Positions 34,672 to 43,614 are shown, numbered from the stretch's first letter. The stretch is DNA of 64,000 nucleotides from DASVTR01 sp033855775 (GCA_033855775.1 JAWVFT010000116.1:1-64000), one strand, 5' to 3'. Notes: a model not told the origin generated them from the sequence alone. Made by a program: numbers and translations.

Positions 34672-35985
34672 ATGATGAAAGCAATCTACACAGCCATCGT
34701 TTGTTTGCTCTTGACGACCGTTTGCGCGAGCGCGCAGGTTAAGCCGCCGCGCGAATCGGCGGTCGAACGCCTGCTGCGCTACGTGAAGATTGACACGCAA
34801 TCGGCGGAAGACCAGACGACCGTGCCGAGCACGAAGAAGCAGTTTGAGTTGGCGAACCTGCTGATTAAGGAATTGAACGAACTCGGAGCGCAGGACGTTC
34901 GCGGCAGTGAGTATGCGATTGTCTACGCGACCATTCCCGGCAATCTGCCAGACAACTCGAAAGTCCCCGTCGTCGGCTTCATCGCCCACATGGACACGTC
35001 CGATGCCGTCTCCGGCACAGGCGTCAATCCCATCATTCATAAAAATTATCAGGGCGGCGACATCACTCTGCCCAACGACCGGACGCAGGTCATCACCGCC
35101 AAAGATAATCCTTACCTCAAGCAGTTAATCGGCGACGACATCATCACCGCCGACGGCACGACTCTGCTCGGCTCTGACGACAAGGCGGGCATCGCCGAAA
35201 TCATGACGATGATTGACACGCTGCGCGAGAACCCGAACATCAAGCACGGCACAATCGCCGTCGCCTTCACGCCGGACGAAGAGGTCGGCGGCGGCATAGA
35301 CAAGTTTGACGTGAAAGTCTTCGGCGCGCAGTTCGCTTACACTGTGGACGGCGAAGAGTTGGGCGAGATTAGCGAAGAGACCTGGAGCGCGCGCACGGCG
35401 ACCGTCAGCTTCAAAGGCAAGAGCACGCACCCCGGCACGGCCAAAGGCATCATGATTAACGCGGCCTACGCCGTCGCCAACTATCTCTCGCGCTTTCCCA
35501 AAGAGATGCTGCCCGAAACGACCGAAGGGCGCGTCGGCTTCGTCCATCCATACGACGGCAGGATTGACGTTGAGGAATCAACGCTCAAGATTCTGCTCCG
35601 CGACTTTGACATGAGCGGCCTCGACGCCAAGGAAGCCCTGCTCAAAGAGATGGTCAAGCAGACGCAGGCGGAATTTCCCGCCGTCAAAATCAGCATCGAG
35701 GTCAAAGAGAATTACAAGAACATGAAAGAGGTCTTGAAGAACTATCCGCAACTAACGGAGAACGCGATGGAGGCGACGCGCCGCGCCGGACTCTCTCCCA
35801 AAATCCGTCCCATTCGCGGCGGCACAGACGGCTCCAACCTCACCTTTCGCGGCCTGCCCACGCCCAACCTCTTCACAGGCGGCATGAACTTCCACGGCAA
35901 GCTCGAATACAACTCCCGTCGCGGACTCGAAAAATCAACCGAGACGCTCATCAACCTCGTCCAGATTTTCGCCGGGAAAAAATAA
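34672..35985 (+). CDS. pepT: Peptidase T-like M20 aminopeptidase with signal peptide
   Basis: Three in-frame ATGs lie close together; 34672 is taken because AAGG is 6 bases upstream (437 residues). Metal-site motifs of M20 peptidase T are present: GFIAHMDTSDAV (His, Asp), LGSDDKAGIAE, TPDEEVGGGID (catalytic Glu-Glu) and IRGGTDGSNLTFRGLPTPNL followed by FTGGMNFHGK. Peptidase T removes the N-terminal residue from tripeptides using two zinc ions. Unusually, the protein begins with an export signal (AIYTAIVCLLLTTVCASAQ), so it would work in the periplasm rather than the cytoplasm. A heptad hairpin of a different repeat type follows the stop. Confidence 0.88.
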   Translation: MMKAIYTAIVCLLLTTVCASAQVKPPRESAVERLLRYVKIDTQSAEDQTTVPSTKKQFELANLLIKELNELGAQDVRGSEYAIVYATIPGNLPDNSKVPVVGFIAHMDTSDAVSGTGVNPIIHKNYQGGDITLPNDRTQVITAKDNPYLKQLIGDDIITADGTTLLGSDDKAGIAEIMTMIDTLRENPNIKHGTIAVAFTPDEEVGGGIDKFDVKVFGAQFAYTVDGEELGEISEETWSARTATVSFKGKSTHPGTAKGIMINAAYAVANYLSRFPKEMLPETTEGRVGFVHPYDGRIDVEESTLKILLRDFDMSGLDAKEALLKEMVKQTQAEFPAVKISIEVKENYKNMKEVLKNYPQLTENAMEATRRAGLSPKIRPIRGGTDGSNLTFRGLPTPNLFTGGMNFHGKLEYNSRRGLEKSTETLINLVQIFAGKK

Positions 35986-35989
35986 AGCA

Positions 35990-36076
35990 AGTCCAAAGTC
36001 CAAGGTCCAAAGTCCAAGGTCAAGAATCATCATCTTGACCTTGGACTTCGTTCTGTAGACTTTGGACTTTGGACTT
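35990..36076. repeat. Heptad hairpin element 3 (GTCCAAR type), between convergent genes
   Basis: The 5' arm (35990-36023) repeats GTCCAAA/GTCCAAG and the 3' arm (36033-36076) repeats the complement CTTGGAC/TTTGGAC. It runs from five bases after the pepT stop to two bases before the MOSC gene stop. It is the same architecture as the GTGAYRR hairpins but with a different 7-base unit. Confidence 0.88.
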
Positions 36077-36078
36077 AG

Positions 36079-36561
36079 TTATAAAACCCGAACGGCTTGG
36101 CCTTCGACGAGGCGACCGGCTTGGAGGACGCGGGCGTAGAGGCGCGACCAGCCGGGATGTAGTTTCTGGGAGATGCGATTGAATGAGCCGTCCGTGAAGG
36201 AGGCGGCGATGGTCTTGCAGGGCGACGTGTAGGAGCTAATCTCGATTACCACTTCGTCGCCGAGGGCGAGGCGCGCGCCGGGTTCGAGCGCGAGCCAGTC
36301 GAGGCCCGCGACGGTGACGTTTTCGCCGATTGTGCCGGGAGCAATCGGGTGGCCTTCGGCTTGAAGACGGCGAATTAATTCGACCGCATAAAGACAGAGA
36401 GCGCGCTCCGGCCCGCCGTGTATAAAAGGCTTCGCCTGACGGTCGCCCGCCAGCCCCGTCCGCGTCAGCAGCGCTTCATCGACGGCAAGCTTCGGGACGC
36501 CGCCCTTAGAACAGTTAAGCTGAAAGATGTAGGCTTCGTCCATCGTCTCAGGTTTCTTCAT
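36079..36561 (-). CDS. MOSC domain-containing protein
   Basis: About 160 residues from the ATG at 36561; a TTG at 36573 and an ATG at 36543 are alternatives, and none has a strong ribosome site. Motifs are GLAGDRQAKPFIHGGPERAL, GTIGENVTVAGLDW, LGDEVVIEISSYTSPCKTIA (the conserved MOSC cysteine) and GWSRLYARVLQAG. MOSC proteins carry sulfur or use molybdenum cofactor; small stand-alone members of the YiiM type reduce N-hydroxylated compounds. The substrate is not defined here. Confidence 0.85.
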   Translation of the reverse strand: MKKPETMDEAYIFQLNCSKGGVPKLAVDEALLTRTGLAGDRQAKPFIHGGPERALCLYAVELIRRLQAEGHPIAPGTIGENVTVAGLDWLALEPGARLALGDEVVIEISSYTSPCKTIAASFTDGSFNRISQKLHPGWSRLYARVLQAGRLVEGQAVRVL

Positions 36562-36601
36562 TCTTAGACTCAAAGCGGCTGCTCGTTCATCGGCTCGCCC
36601 G

Positions 36602-39019
36602 TCATTTAACGACTTCGAAATCTATGGCCTGCGTCGCCGTCCGCTTTTCGCCTCCGGCCAAAGTGTCCGTGACGACGACTTGCAGGACGTATTCGCCGGG
36701 CGTCATCTCCGCGCCGAGCATCAGGCGTCCGCCCGTGGCGATAGCCGTTCCCTCATCATTCTCGTCAATCACGTCAACGGCCTTCGGCTCTCCGGCCCAG
36801 ACTCTTTGCCCGTCGCGAAAGAGCATCGTTTGCGTTTGCAGCGAAGGGCTATCGGTCGCGCCTTCGTGTTGCGCGTTGAAGATGGTGTAGCGATATTCGA
36901 GGGCCAGCCCGCGTCTGAGGCGTCGGGCCTCCGGCCCCGGCTGGACGATGACCGAATCGGTCGTCGCTTCGGCGTCGCTAATCTTCGGCGGCCCCGACAG
37001 CAGGCCCGCCGTCGTGTCCACCTTGAGGCTCGCGCTCCCGGCCACGGCAGGATCAACGCCGCGCGCGAAGATGCCTGAGAGAGCCAGCTTCGCGCTCGTC
37101 AAATCCGGCGCTTCGATTAACTGTTGCGCAGAGCCAGTCCGCTCCGAAGCCGCGTCGCGCACGGCCACGCGCAACTGGTAAGAGCCAGCTTTTTTAACCG
37201 GCACATCAAACGCGTAGACGAGGCCGTTGCGGAGCAAGCGTTGCTGCGTCGCGCCCTTGACTTGAATCGCCTCGTGGCGCGCGACCTGCTCGATGACGCC
37301 GCCCCGTTCGTCAAACGTCATCGCCAGCACATCCATCAAGGCCGTCTGCCAGCCTTCCGCGTCCGGCTTGAACGTCAGGCTGTTGGCGTCAACGTGCAGC
37401 AGCGTGCGCAGGAAAGAGCCGCCCGGCGCTTCGTTGACGAAGAGCGTGGTCAGCCGCAAGTTGACGCCGCCCGATTGAAACGGCGCATTGATGGCCGCCA
37501 TCAACTGTTCGTCGCGCGTGCGCGGAATTGTCGAAGCAGCGGCGGCGGCGCGCGGCTCGTCGCCGCCGTTCGAAAAGAAACCTTTGCGCGAACGCACGCT
37601 TAAGCCCGGTCGTTTGACGTTGATTCTGATTTTATGAAAACGGCTGCGCCCGCCCGCGTTCTTCTCGAACGTTCCTTCGGCGGGACGATAGCCGAGCAGG
37701 TAATAGCCAGCCGTGTCGTCGAGCACGCGTTGAAGACCGCTGTTGAGGTCTGTCGTGTTGTGAATGAGAAAGCCGCCCGTCTGCCGCGCGACGTACTCAA
37801 GACTGACCTGCGTTTGCCGCACCTTCAGGCTGCGATTGCTCATCAAGTTGTCGAGCGAGCCGGGCGAGTTTCCGGTTCCGAGAGCCTGCTTGCCGGTCGT
37901 GTCAGCCGCGAGGTTGTAGACGAGCAGCCCGCGCGGGTCGAGCGTGTAGATGACGGCCGAGACTTGATTGGCGAGGTCAAGCAGCTTGGCGAGTTGTTCC
38001 TGCGTGTTGACCGTGCGCTGGCGGCCATCGCTCAAGGCTATGTTTCTCAGTTCCATCTCTTCCAACTGCTGCTCGACGGCCTTGGCTGACGAGCCCGCGT
38101 CTTTCGCTTCGACGCCGCCCCCGCCCGGAGTCCGCAGCATACGCTCGTACTGCTCCAACTCGTTGCCCTTCAATCCGGGAAAGATGGTGAAGTTGTCGCT
38201 GAAGAGGACGACGGATTTGCGTCCCGGCAGTTGCTTCAATCCGCCGAGAATGAAGCTCAGGGCTTTGATGGAATCTTCGAGCGGCGCGCCGGGGCCGATG
38301 CCGTTGCCGGGAGACGGAATGCTCGGCGGGCTGCTGTTGGCGACGGGCAGATTCGGGCCTGACCTGGAGAGGTCGTTGTTCGAGCCCGTGCCGTAGCTGA
38401 AGGTGTCCTGCCCGGAACGCGCCAGCGGATTCCAGCGCACTTGCTCGACGGCCGCAAGGAGCGTTTTTTTGTCCGCGGTCAATTGCTGCGCCGCGCTGCT
38501 GCCGCCGCTGGTGTTGACGACCGCCGCGAGGTCGTTCGGGCGCAGTTGATCTTCGACAAATTTCTTCAAGGCGCGGCGGGTCGCAATCGCGCTCTCGGAG
38601 GTCAAGCCCAAATCGTCCACGACGAGCAGGATTGTCCTGTGCGTGTCCGTCGGCCTGACGCGCGCAGGGCGCACGCTCGCGTCCCGATTGCTCGCAGCCG
38701 CAGCAGCAGCGGAAGACGACTTCGGCGCGCTACCGCTGTTGGCTGTGTCCGTGGAGACGTAAGAGAAGTTGGTGATGGCTTGCGGGCGTTCGTCTTCGAG
38801 TATCTCAAATTCTTCGGGCCGCAGGTCTGTTACCTGCTTGCCGCTCTTGTCCATCACGACCGCATCCACCTGCACCAGATTCGTCGTAATCCGCACCACT
38901 TCATCGTCGTCCTGCTGCTGCGGCGCGGTGGCGGCGGCGGGCGCGTTCGTTTGCCCGAAGAGCGGCGCGGCGCACAACGAGAGAATCAGAGACAGCGCGA
39001 TGAGAGATTCTTTCTTCAA
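36602..39019 (-). CDS. VWFA-related acidobacterial protein, secreted
   Basis: 805 residues with a signal peptide (ESLIALSLILSLCAAPLFGQ). An N-terminal strand-rich region typical of this phylum (VRITTNLVQVDAVVMDKSGK, FEILEDERPQAITNFSYV) precedes the von Willebrand A fold (RTILLVVDDLGLTSES, FVEDQLRPNDLAAVVNTSGG, GRKSVVLFSDNFTIFPG). The classical metal-ion site is altered (VVDDLGLTS). The C-terminal 300 residues form beta domains (RLTTLFVNEAPGGSF, PGEYVLQVVVTDTLAG). The family is abundant in Acidobacteriota; its function is unknown but extracellular protein interaction is likely. Confidence 0.92.
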   Translation of the reverse strand: MKKESLIALSLILSLCAAPLFGQTNAPAAATAPQQQDDDEVVRITTNLVQVDAVVMDKSGKQVTDLRPEEFEILEDERPQAITNFSYVSTDTANSGSAPKSSSAAAAAASNRDASVRPARVRPTDTHRTILLVVDDLGLTSESAIATRRALKKFVEDQLRPNDLAAVVNTSGGSSAAQQLTADKKTLLAAVEQVRWNPLARSGQDTFSYGTGSNNDLSRSGPNLPVANSSPPSIPSPGNGIGPGAPLEDSIKALSFILGGLKQLPGRKSVVLFSDNFTIFPGLKGNELEQYERMLRTPGGGGVEAKDAGSSAKAVEQQLEEMELRNIALSDGRQRTVNTQEQLAKLLDLANQVSAVIYTLDPRGLLVYNLAADTTGKQALGTGNSPGSLDNLMSNRSLKVRQTQVSLEYVARQTGGFLIHNTTDLNSGLQRVLDDTAGYYLLGYRPAEGTFEKNAGGRSRFHKIRINVKRPGLSVRSRKGFFSNGGDEPRAAAAASTIPRTRDEQLMAAINAPFQSGGVNLRLTTLFVNEAPGGSFLRTLLHVDANSLTFKPDAEGWQTALMDVLAMTFDERGGVIEQVARHEAIQVKGATQQRLLRNGLVYAFDVPVKKAGSYQLRVAVRDAASERTGSAQQLIEAPDLTSAKLALSGIFARGVDPAVAGSASLKVDTTAGLLSGPPKISDAEATTDSVIVQPGPEARRLRRGLALEYRYTIFNAQHEGATDSPSLQTQTMLFRDGQRVWAGEPKAVDVIDENDEGTAIATGGRLMLGAEMTPGEYVLQVVVTDTLAGGEKRTATQAIDFEVVK

Positions 39020-39241
39020 CTTAATTACCCTCTGCTTTCAAACTGCCGGAGACTGTCCGTTGTCGAGAGACGAGCAAACATTGTACACTGAATCGCGGCT
39101 CGAATAAGATTGCTTCGCTCTCTTTCGGGCCGTGAGGCCAGCCGAAGCAAGAGCGCTTGCGCCGTGGCTTTGCCGGCCACACGTCAACCGAATTTTCGAC
39201 GCGCAGCTTTCATCCAAATTAGTCCGCTCAAGATTCCCGCG

Positions 39242-40243
39242 ATGAACTTCCGCCGATGCCTGCTCAACACCTTGTCCGTCGCCGCCGCTCAGGGCTTCGC
39301 GCTCGCGGCCTTCACGCTGTCGCTGCTGTTGCTCCTGCCGCTCGCATCTTACGCGCAGGAGACAGCCGCGCGTCCCGCTCCCAAACCCGTCGCGCCGCCA
39401 CTTGAGAGCCTGCTTAATCAAGCCGCCGAACGCACGCTTGAGTATACGAACGTCTTCAAGGATTTGATGGCCGAGGAACGGCAGACCGTTGAGCTTTACG
39501 ACCCGAGCGGCCAACTCATGCGCCAGCGTCGCCTGCTCTCCGATTTCGTCGTCTATCAATCGCAACTGAAGAGCACGCTGATGGTCGAGTATCGCCATGT
39601 GCGCGAAGTTGACGGCGTGACCGTCGCAGATCAGGAGCAGCGCGCCATCAATCTCTTCGAGCGGCTGGTGAAGGTTGATTCGGTCAGCAAGGAGCTTGAC
39701 CGCATTGACCGCGAAGGCTCGCGCTACGATTTGAGCTACAGCATCAAGGGCTACACGCTCAATCAGGGCATGGCTCTGCAAAGGGAAGTGCGCGAGGCTT
39801 TCGAGTTCAGGGAAACGGGGCGCGAGACGATAGACGGCCACGAAGTCGTCGTGCTCACCTACAGGCAAATTGCGCAGCACCCGCTGCTGAAGTTCAATCT
39901 CTCGCTGCCGAAAGCGAAGGCGGCACCGCTCTATCGTGGCCGCCTCTGGCTAGACGCCGCGACGGCCCAACTCTGGCGCGAGGAACGCGAAATCATTATC
40001 CGCCTGCCAAAGTTTATAGACCCGATTCCGGTCATCCGCTTCGAGTTTCAATACGCGCCGAGCAAGTTTAAGATTCTCACGCCGCAGCGCATCACGTTCA
40101 GCACCGTCGGCAGCATCAAAAAAGTCGAAGGCCACGCGCCGCTGCTCGCGCCCGGTGGCCGCGTTCAATTTGAATATGGGACGTTTGAGATTTTCGATGT
40201 CAGCGTCAAGCCCAACGAACTCACGCCGCAACGCCCGCAGTAG
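39242..40243 (+). CDS. Hypothetical secreted protein (LolA/MucB-like fold possible)
   Basis: The frame opens at 39110, but the ATG at 39242 starts a signal-peptide-like N-terminus (LAAFTLSLLLLLPLASYAQ), giving 333 residues. The mature part is beta-rich: VFKDLMAEERQTVELYDPSG, RYDLSYSIKGYTLNQGM, HEVVVLTYRQIAQHPLLKFN, RGRLWLDAATAQLWREERE and FEFQYAPSKFKILTPQRI. The pattern of strands carrying a substituted fat/lipid-binding half-barrel resembles outer-membrane lipoprotein-sorting proteins, but that is a weak fold impression. It is divergent from the VWFA gene. Confidence 0.7.
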   Translation: MNFRRCLLNTLSVAAAQGFALAAFTLSLLLLLPLASYAQETAARPAPKPVAPPLESLLNQAAERTLEYTNVFKDLMAEERQTVELYDPSGQLMRQRRLLSDFVVYQSQLKSTLMVEYRHVREVDGVTVADQEQRAINLFERLVKVDSVSKELDRIDREGSRYDLSYSIKGYTLNQGMALQREVREAFEFRETGRETIDGHEVVVLTYRQIAQHPLLKFNLSLPKAKAAPLYRGRLWLDAATAQLWREEREIIIRLPKFIDPIPVIRFEFQYAPSKFKILTPQRITFSTVGSIKKVEGHAPLLAPGGRVQFEYGTFEIFDVSVKPNELTPQRPQ

Positions 40244-40280
40244 ACAGGACTGGCAGGAACGAAAAATTTAAAAGAGAAAA

Positions 40281-40535
40281 CTAATGGATGGTGGTCTTCG
40301 TGATTCGCATCCGCTGCCAGATGATGTTCTCGTCTGGAAAAGCGATGCCGTCTTCTTCAAGAATGACGGGCGCGGAAGTGATGATAATCTGGATGTCTTC
40401 CAGCACGACCATGCAGGGCGGGCATTCGCCTAGATGTGCGCGGACAAATTCTTTCGCCGATTCGTCGAGCGCGCCTTCGTGATAGTCGCTCAGCAACTCT
40501 AAACTCTTGGCGCAATTTTCGGTAATCTTGGTCAT
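40281..40535 (-). CDS. Zinc-finger anti-sigma factor
   Basis: 84 residues with LLSDYHEGALDESAKEFVRA and HLGECPPC, the H-x3-C-x2-C zinc anti-sigma motif. There is no membrane segment, so it would act in the cytoplasm. It lies 35 bases downstream of the chosen coding end of the ECF sigma gene and should bind that sigma factor. Zinc-coordinated cysteines of this class often sense redox change. Confidence 0.88.
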   Translation of the reverse strand: MTKITENCAKSLELLSDYHEGALDESAKEFVRAHLGECPPCMVVLEDIQIIITSAPVILEEDGIAFPDENIIWQRMRITKTTIH

Positions 40536-40570
40536 CTTACGCTTCTGTTCGCTCCAGACGGTGTTAGAAG

Positions 40571-41149
40571 CTAATTGCGCGCCGCCTGTTGCCTGATATG
40601 ATTTCTTAATTTCAAACGCGCCTTGTGCAGTTGCGACTTCGATGTTCCTTCCGCAACCCCAAGCATCTTCGCAATCTCTTCGTGCTCGTAGCCCTCAACG
40701 TCGTGCAGGATGAAGACCGTGCGATAGCCGGGCGGCAATTGCTGCACGGCCCTTTCCAAAGCGATGCGGTCAACGATGGGCATCTTGTCCGGGTTCTCTG
40801 TTCCCTTCACTATCTGGTCCGGCGTTTCGTCGTCTCCCGAAGTCAACTCCGACTTCGTGCTACGCTTGCGAAAGTACATCAGGACTTGGTTGACCGTCAT
40901 CCGGTGCAGCCAAGTGGTGAAGGCCGAGTCGCCGCGAAAGCTTCCGATTTTATTGAACAGTTGAATAAAGACATCCTGCGTGAGGTCTTCGGCTTGAACC
41001 GGGTCATTGAGCATTCGCAGGCAGAGCGCGTAGACGCGGCGAAAGTGGCGACGATAGAGTTCCTCGAAGGCAGCCGTATCGCCTGCGGCGGACTTCTGCG
41101 CCAACACCACGTCCGTCTCTTTCGGTCTTTCAATCTCTGCGACGCTCAT
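40571..41149 (-). CDS. ECF RNA polymerase sigma factor (RpoE-like)
   Basis: The ATG at 41149 is preferred (AGG about 6 bases upstream); a TTG at 41179 would add ten residues. Region 2 reads FEELYRRHFRRVYALCLRML and NDPVQAEDLTQDVFIQLFNK. Region 4 reads LPPGYRTVFILHDVEGYEHE and EIAKMLGVAEGTSKSQLHKA. The cognate zinc anti-sigma factor follows directly. Such pairs control envelope or oxidative stress regulons; the regulon is not known here. Confidence 0.92.
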   Translation of the reverse strand: MSVAEIERPKETDVVLAQKSAAGDTAAFEELYRRHFRRVYALCLRMLNDPVQAEDLTQDVFIQLFNKIGSFRGDSAFTTWLHRMTVNQVLMYFRKRSTKSELTSGDDETPDQIVKGTENPDKMPIVDRIALERAVQQLPPGYRTVFILHDVEGYEHEEIAKMLGVAEGTSKSQLHKARLKLRNHIRQQAARN

Positions 41150-41197
41150 CTTCTGCCTGTCAGTCTCCCGTGCCGGCAATCATAACATGGAATCAAT

Positions 41198-41272
41198 AAT
41201 AAATGGGCTGCTGGTCTTCCTCAAAAGCTTCCCCCAAAGCTTCAAAGGCGCGTTGACCAGCAGCCTATTTAT
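41198..41272. repeat. Long-stem inverted repeat
   Basis: AATAAATGGGCTGCTGGTC (41198-41216) is complementary to GACCAGCAGCCTATTTAT (41255-41272), about 17 of 18 positions, around a 38-base loop that itself holds AAGCTT repeats. The arms read like a terminator/attenuator stem or the ends of a tiny mobile element; no T-run follows on either side. Confidence 0.65.
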
Positions 41273-41690
41273 ACTGCTCTTCTGATAACCTGGAAGGCGT
41301 CGAACAATTCCGTTCCCCCGAAAGAATCGCTCACCGCTTTTCAAAAGTGAGAGAGAAGCCTCCCCCAAAGCTTTTCACTCACTGTTATCGAAAGAGCCTG
41401 ACCCATATCCCCATGTTTTCAGTTACTCATTTACACGCATCCAACGTGAGCAAGGCCCGTGCCACTGCGCTTCATCACACAGGCAAATCAAAGCTCCAAT
41501 ATCTAAGCCAACAAAAACGCGCCCGCCTCTCTCTCAAGCTCTTCCGCCAGAGACTCGCCATCCATTCAGGCCAGCTTCCGCATTGCACATTTTTTATACT
41601 CTCGGAGTGTACTACTGAATCATAATCGTCCGCGCTCGCGCCCGCGTTCTTCCAATCCTCCGTGCTCTCGGCAATCTTCCGTGCGCTCGC

Positions 41691-41719
41691 TTGACGACCT
41701 TGCGCCGCTCAATTATCAT
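41691..41719 (+). promoter_or_regulatory. Sigma-70-type promoter of the catabolic operon
   Basis: TTGACG (41691-41696) and TATCAT (41714-41719) are separated by exactly 17 bases, close to the housekeeping consensus. Transcription would begin near 41726, inside the downstream operator. Confidence 0.65.
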
Positions 41720-41724
41720 CCTTT

Positions 41725-41742
41725 TTCGAACGAACGTTCGAA
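41725..41742. promoter_or_regulatory. Palindromic TetR-type operator
   Basis: TTCGAACGAACGTTCGAA: perfect 8-base arms TTCGAACG and CGTTCGAA with a 2-base spacer. The core GAACG-NN-CGTTC resembles the sites of acyl-CoA-responsive TetR repressors such as PaaR. It covers the predicted transcription start, the expected position for repression, and a TetR gene lies in the operon (45038). 107 bases upstream of boxC. Confidence 0.75.
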
Positions 41743-41848
41743 CGGGCTTGAGCATCACAACAGGGCAAGCCTTTGAAGACAAGCGCAGAGCGCGAGGCCA
41801 AGGGCGTCTTCGCGGCTGCTTTTAAGAATTGAGGACAAGAGCGCTTTC

Positions 41849-43480
41849 ATGATTAATTTCGAGACTTCGCCGGAGCAATACAAACACTGGCGTTTACAAA
41901 TCGACGGCCCCGTCGCCACGCTTTCGATGGATGTGCAGGAGGACGAGACGCTGGCCGAGGGCTACAAGCTCAAGCTCAACTCCTACGATTTGGGAGTTGA
42001 CATCGAACTGGCCGACGCCGTTCAGCGGCTTCGTTTCGAGCACCCGGAGGTTCGCGTCGTCGCCGTCACCAGCCTCAAGCCGCGCATCTTCTGCGCCGGG
42101 GCCAACATCTACATGCTCGGCACATCTTCGCACTCCTTCAAAGTCAACTTCTGCAAGTTTACGAACGAGACGCGCTGCGCCATCGAAGACGCCTCGGCCA
42201 ATTCGGGGCAACGCTACGTCGCGGCCTTGAACGGCACGGCCTCCGGCGGCGGCTACGAACTCGCCATCGCCTGCGACGAAATCTATCTGGTCGAAGACGG
42301 CAACTCGGCCATCTCGCTGCCGGAAATCCCCTTGCTCGGCGTGCTGCCCGGCACAGGCGGCCTGACGCGCCTCGTTGACAAGCGCAAGGTGCGGCGCGAC
42401 CGCGCAGACGTTTTCTCGACTTTGGCCGAAGGCTTAAAGGGCAAGCGCGCGAAAGAGTGGGGATTGATTGACGACTATTTCCCGACCAGCAAATTTCAGG
42501 AACAGGTCGCCGCGCGCCTGCGCCGTATAACGGAAGCGGACGGCGCGAAGAACGCCGCGCGCGGCATCAAGCTCAACCCGCTCGCGTTCGAAGCTAAGGC
42601 TGACGGGCGCGAATACAAGCACGTCAGTTTGAAACTGAATCGAGAGAAGCGCTACGCGGATTTGACCGTGCGCGGCCCGCAGGGCGACACGCCCGCCACC
42701 GTCGAAGAGATAGAAAAACTCGGCGACGCTTACTGGCCGCTGCAAGCCTTCCGGGAGTTGGACGACGCGCTCTTGCACTTGCGCATGAACGAACTCGAAA
42801 CGGGCTTGGTCTGCCTGCGCACGACGGGCAGCATAGAGCGTGTGCTGGCCGTTGATGAAATGCTGGCGGCGCATCAGGACAACTGGCTCGTCCGTGAAAT
42901 CACGCTCTTCATGGCGCGCATCTTGCGGCGTCTGGATTTGACGGCCAAGAGTTTCTTCGCTTTGATTGAGCCGGGCAGTTGTTTCGCGGGCAGCCTCTTG
43001 GAACTCGCGCTCTCGGCTGACCGCACTTACATGCTCAAAGACCCTGCGGAGCCGGTTGAGATTGCGGCGAGCGTTTTGAATCGCGGCGCGCTTCCGATGA
43101 GCAACGGCTTAATCCGTCTGCAATCGCGTTTCCTTGCGGAGCCGGAGAAGGTGTCGGAAGTCTTCGAGCGCGCGGGAACGTTCGACACGGAGGCTGCGGA
43201 GGAGGCGGGCCTTGTGACGTTTGCGCCCGACGACCTTGATTGGGAAGACGAGATTCGCGTCGCCATCGAAGAGCGCACGTCGCTCTCGCCCGACGCCCTG
43301 ACGGGCATGGAAGCCTCGCTTCGTTTCGCGGGGCCGGAAACGCTCGACACCAAAATCTATGGCCGCCTGACCGCCTGGCAAAACTGGATTTTCCAACGCC
43401 CCAACGCCGTCGGCCCGCAAGGAGCCTTGACCAACTACGGCAAGCCGACGCAGGCGCAGTTCGATTACAAGAGAACTTAA
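41849..43480 (+). CDS. boxC: 2,3-epoxybenzoyl-CoA dihydrolase (BoxC)
   Basis: 543 residues, close to known BoxC length (about 555). The N-terminal half is a crotonase fold with both glutamates: GTASGGGYELAIACDEIYL and LPEIPLLGVLPGTGGLTRL. The oxyanion-hole segment is KPRIFCAGANIYMLG. The C-terminal half is the second crotonase-like unit typical of BoxC (LIEPGSCFAGSLLELALSAD). BoxC opens the ring of 2,3-epoxybenzoyl-CoA by adding two waters, giving 3,4-dehydroadipyl-CoA semialdehyde and formate. It is the first gene of the operon. Because the neighbourhood makes anthranilate, the true substrate may be an amino-substituted epoxide, which is inference. Confidence 0.9.
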   Translation: MINFETSPEQYKHWRLQIDGPVATLSMDVQEDETLAEGYKLKLNSYDLGVDIELADAVQRLRFEHPEVRVVAVTSLKPRIFCAGANIYMLGTSSHSFKVNFCKFTNETRCAIEDASANSGQRYVAALNGTASGGGYELAIACDEIYLVEDGNSAISLPEIPLLGVLPGTGGLTRLVDKRKVRRDRADVFSTLAEGLKGKRAKEWGLIDDYFPTSKFQEQVAARLRRITEADGAKNAARGIKLNPLAFEAKADGREYKHVSLKLNREKRYADLTVRGPQGDTPATVEEIEKLGDAYWPLQAFRELDDALLHLRMNELETGLVCLRTTGSIERVLAVDEMLAAHQDNWLVREITLFMARILRRLDLTAKSFFALIEPGSCFAGSLLELALSADRTYMLKDPAEPVEIAASVLNRGALPMSNGLIRLQSRFLAEPEKVSEVFERAGTFDTEAAEEAGLVTFAPDDLDWEDEIRVAIEERTSLSPDALTGMEASLRFAGPETLDTKIYGRLTAWQNWIFQRPNAVGPQGALTNYGKPTQAQFDYKRT

Positions 43481-43483
43481 GAA

Positions 43484-43590
43484 CAGTGACAAGTGACGAG
43501 TGACAAGCAGCAAGCAAGAACAAGCATGGAGCCGCGAGCGTTAAGCAGTTGGCTTTAACTTGTCACTCGTCACTCGTCACTTGTTACTGC
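43484..43590. repeat. Heptad hairpin element 4 (GTGACRA type)
   Basis: 5' arm CAGTGACAAGTGACGAGTGA (from 43484) and 3' arm CTTGTCACTCGTCACTCGTC onward to 43590. The loop includes GTTAAGCAGTTGGCTTTAAC, a smaller stem also found in modified form in element 6. It starts three bases after the boxC stop. boxB, the next gene, unusually keeps a normal ribosome site after the hairpin. Confidence 0.88.
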
Positions 43591-43614
43591 TTTATTGCAA
43601 ACGGAGTGAGCACG

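Larger units (their letters stand above)
41150..41848. other. Intergenic region with hairpin, short direct repeats and catabolic promoter
   Basis: Nearly 700 bases without a supported gene between divergent operons. It contains an inverted repeat at 41198-41216/41255-41272, two copies of CCCCCAAAGCTT (41231-41242 and 41362-41373), a smaller stem (CTCAC...CTTTT-C-AAAAG-TGAG, 41330-41351), and the promoter and operator listed separately. The short open frames here look accidental. Confidence 0.6.
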
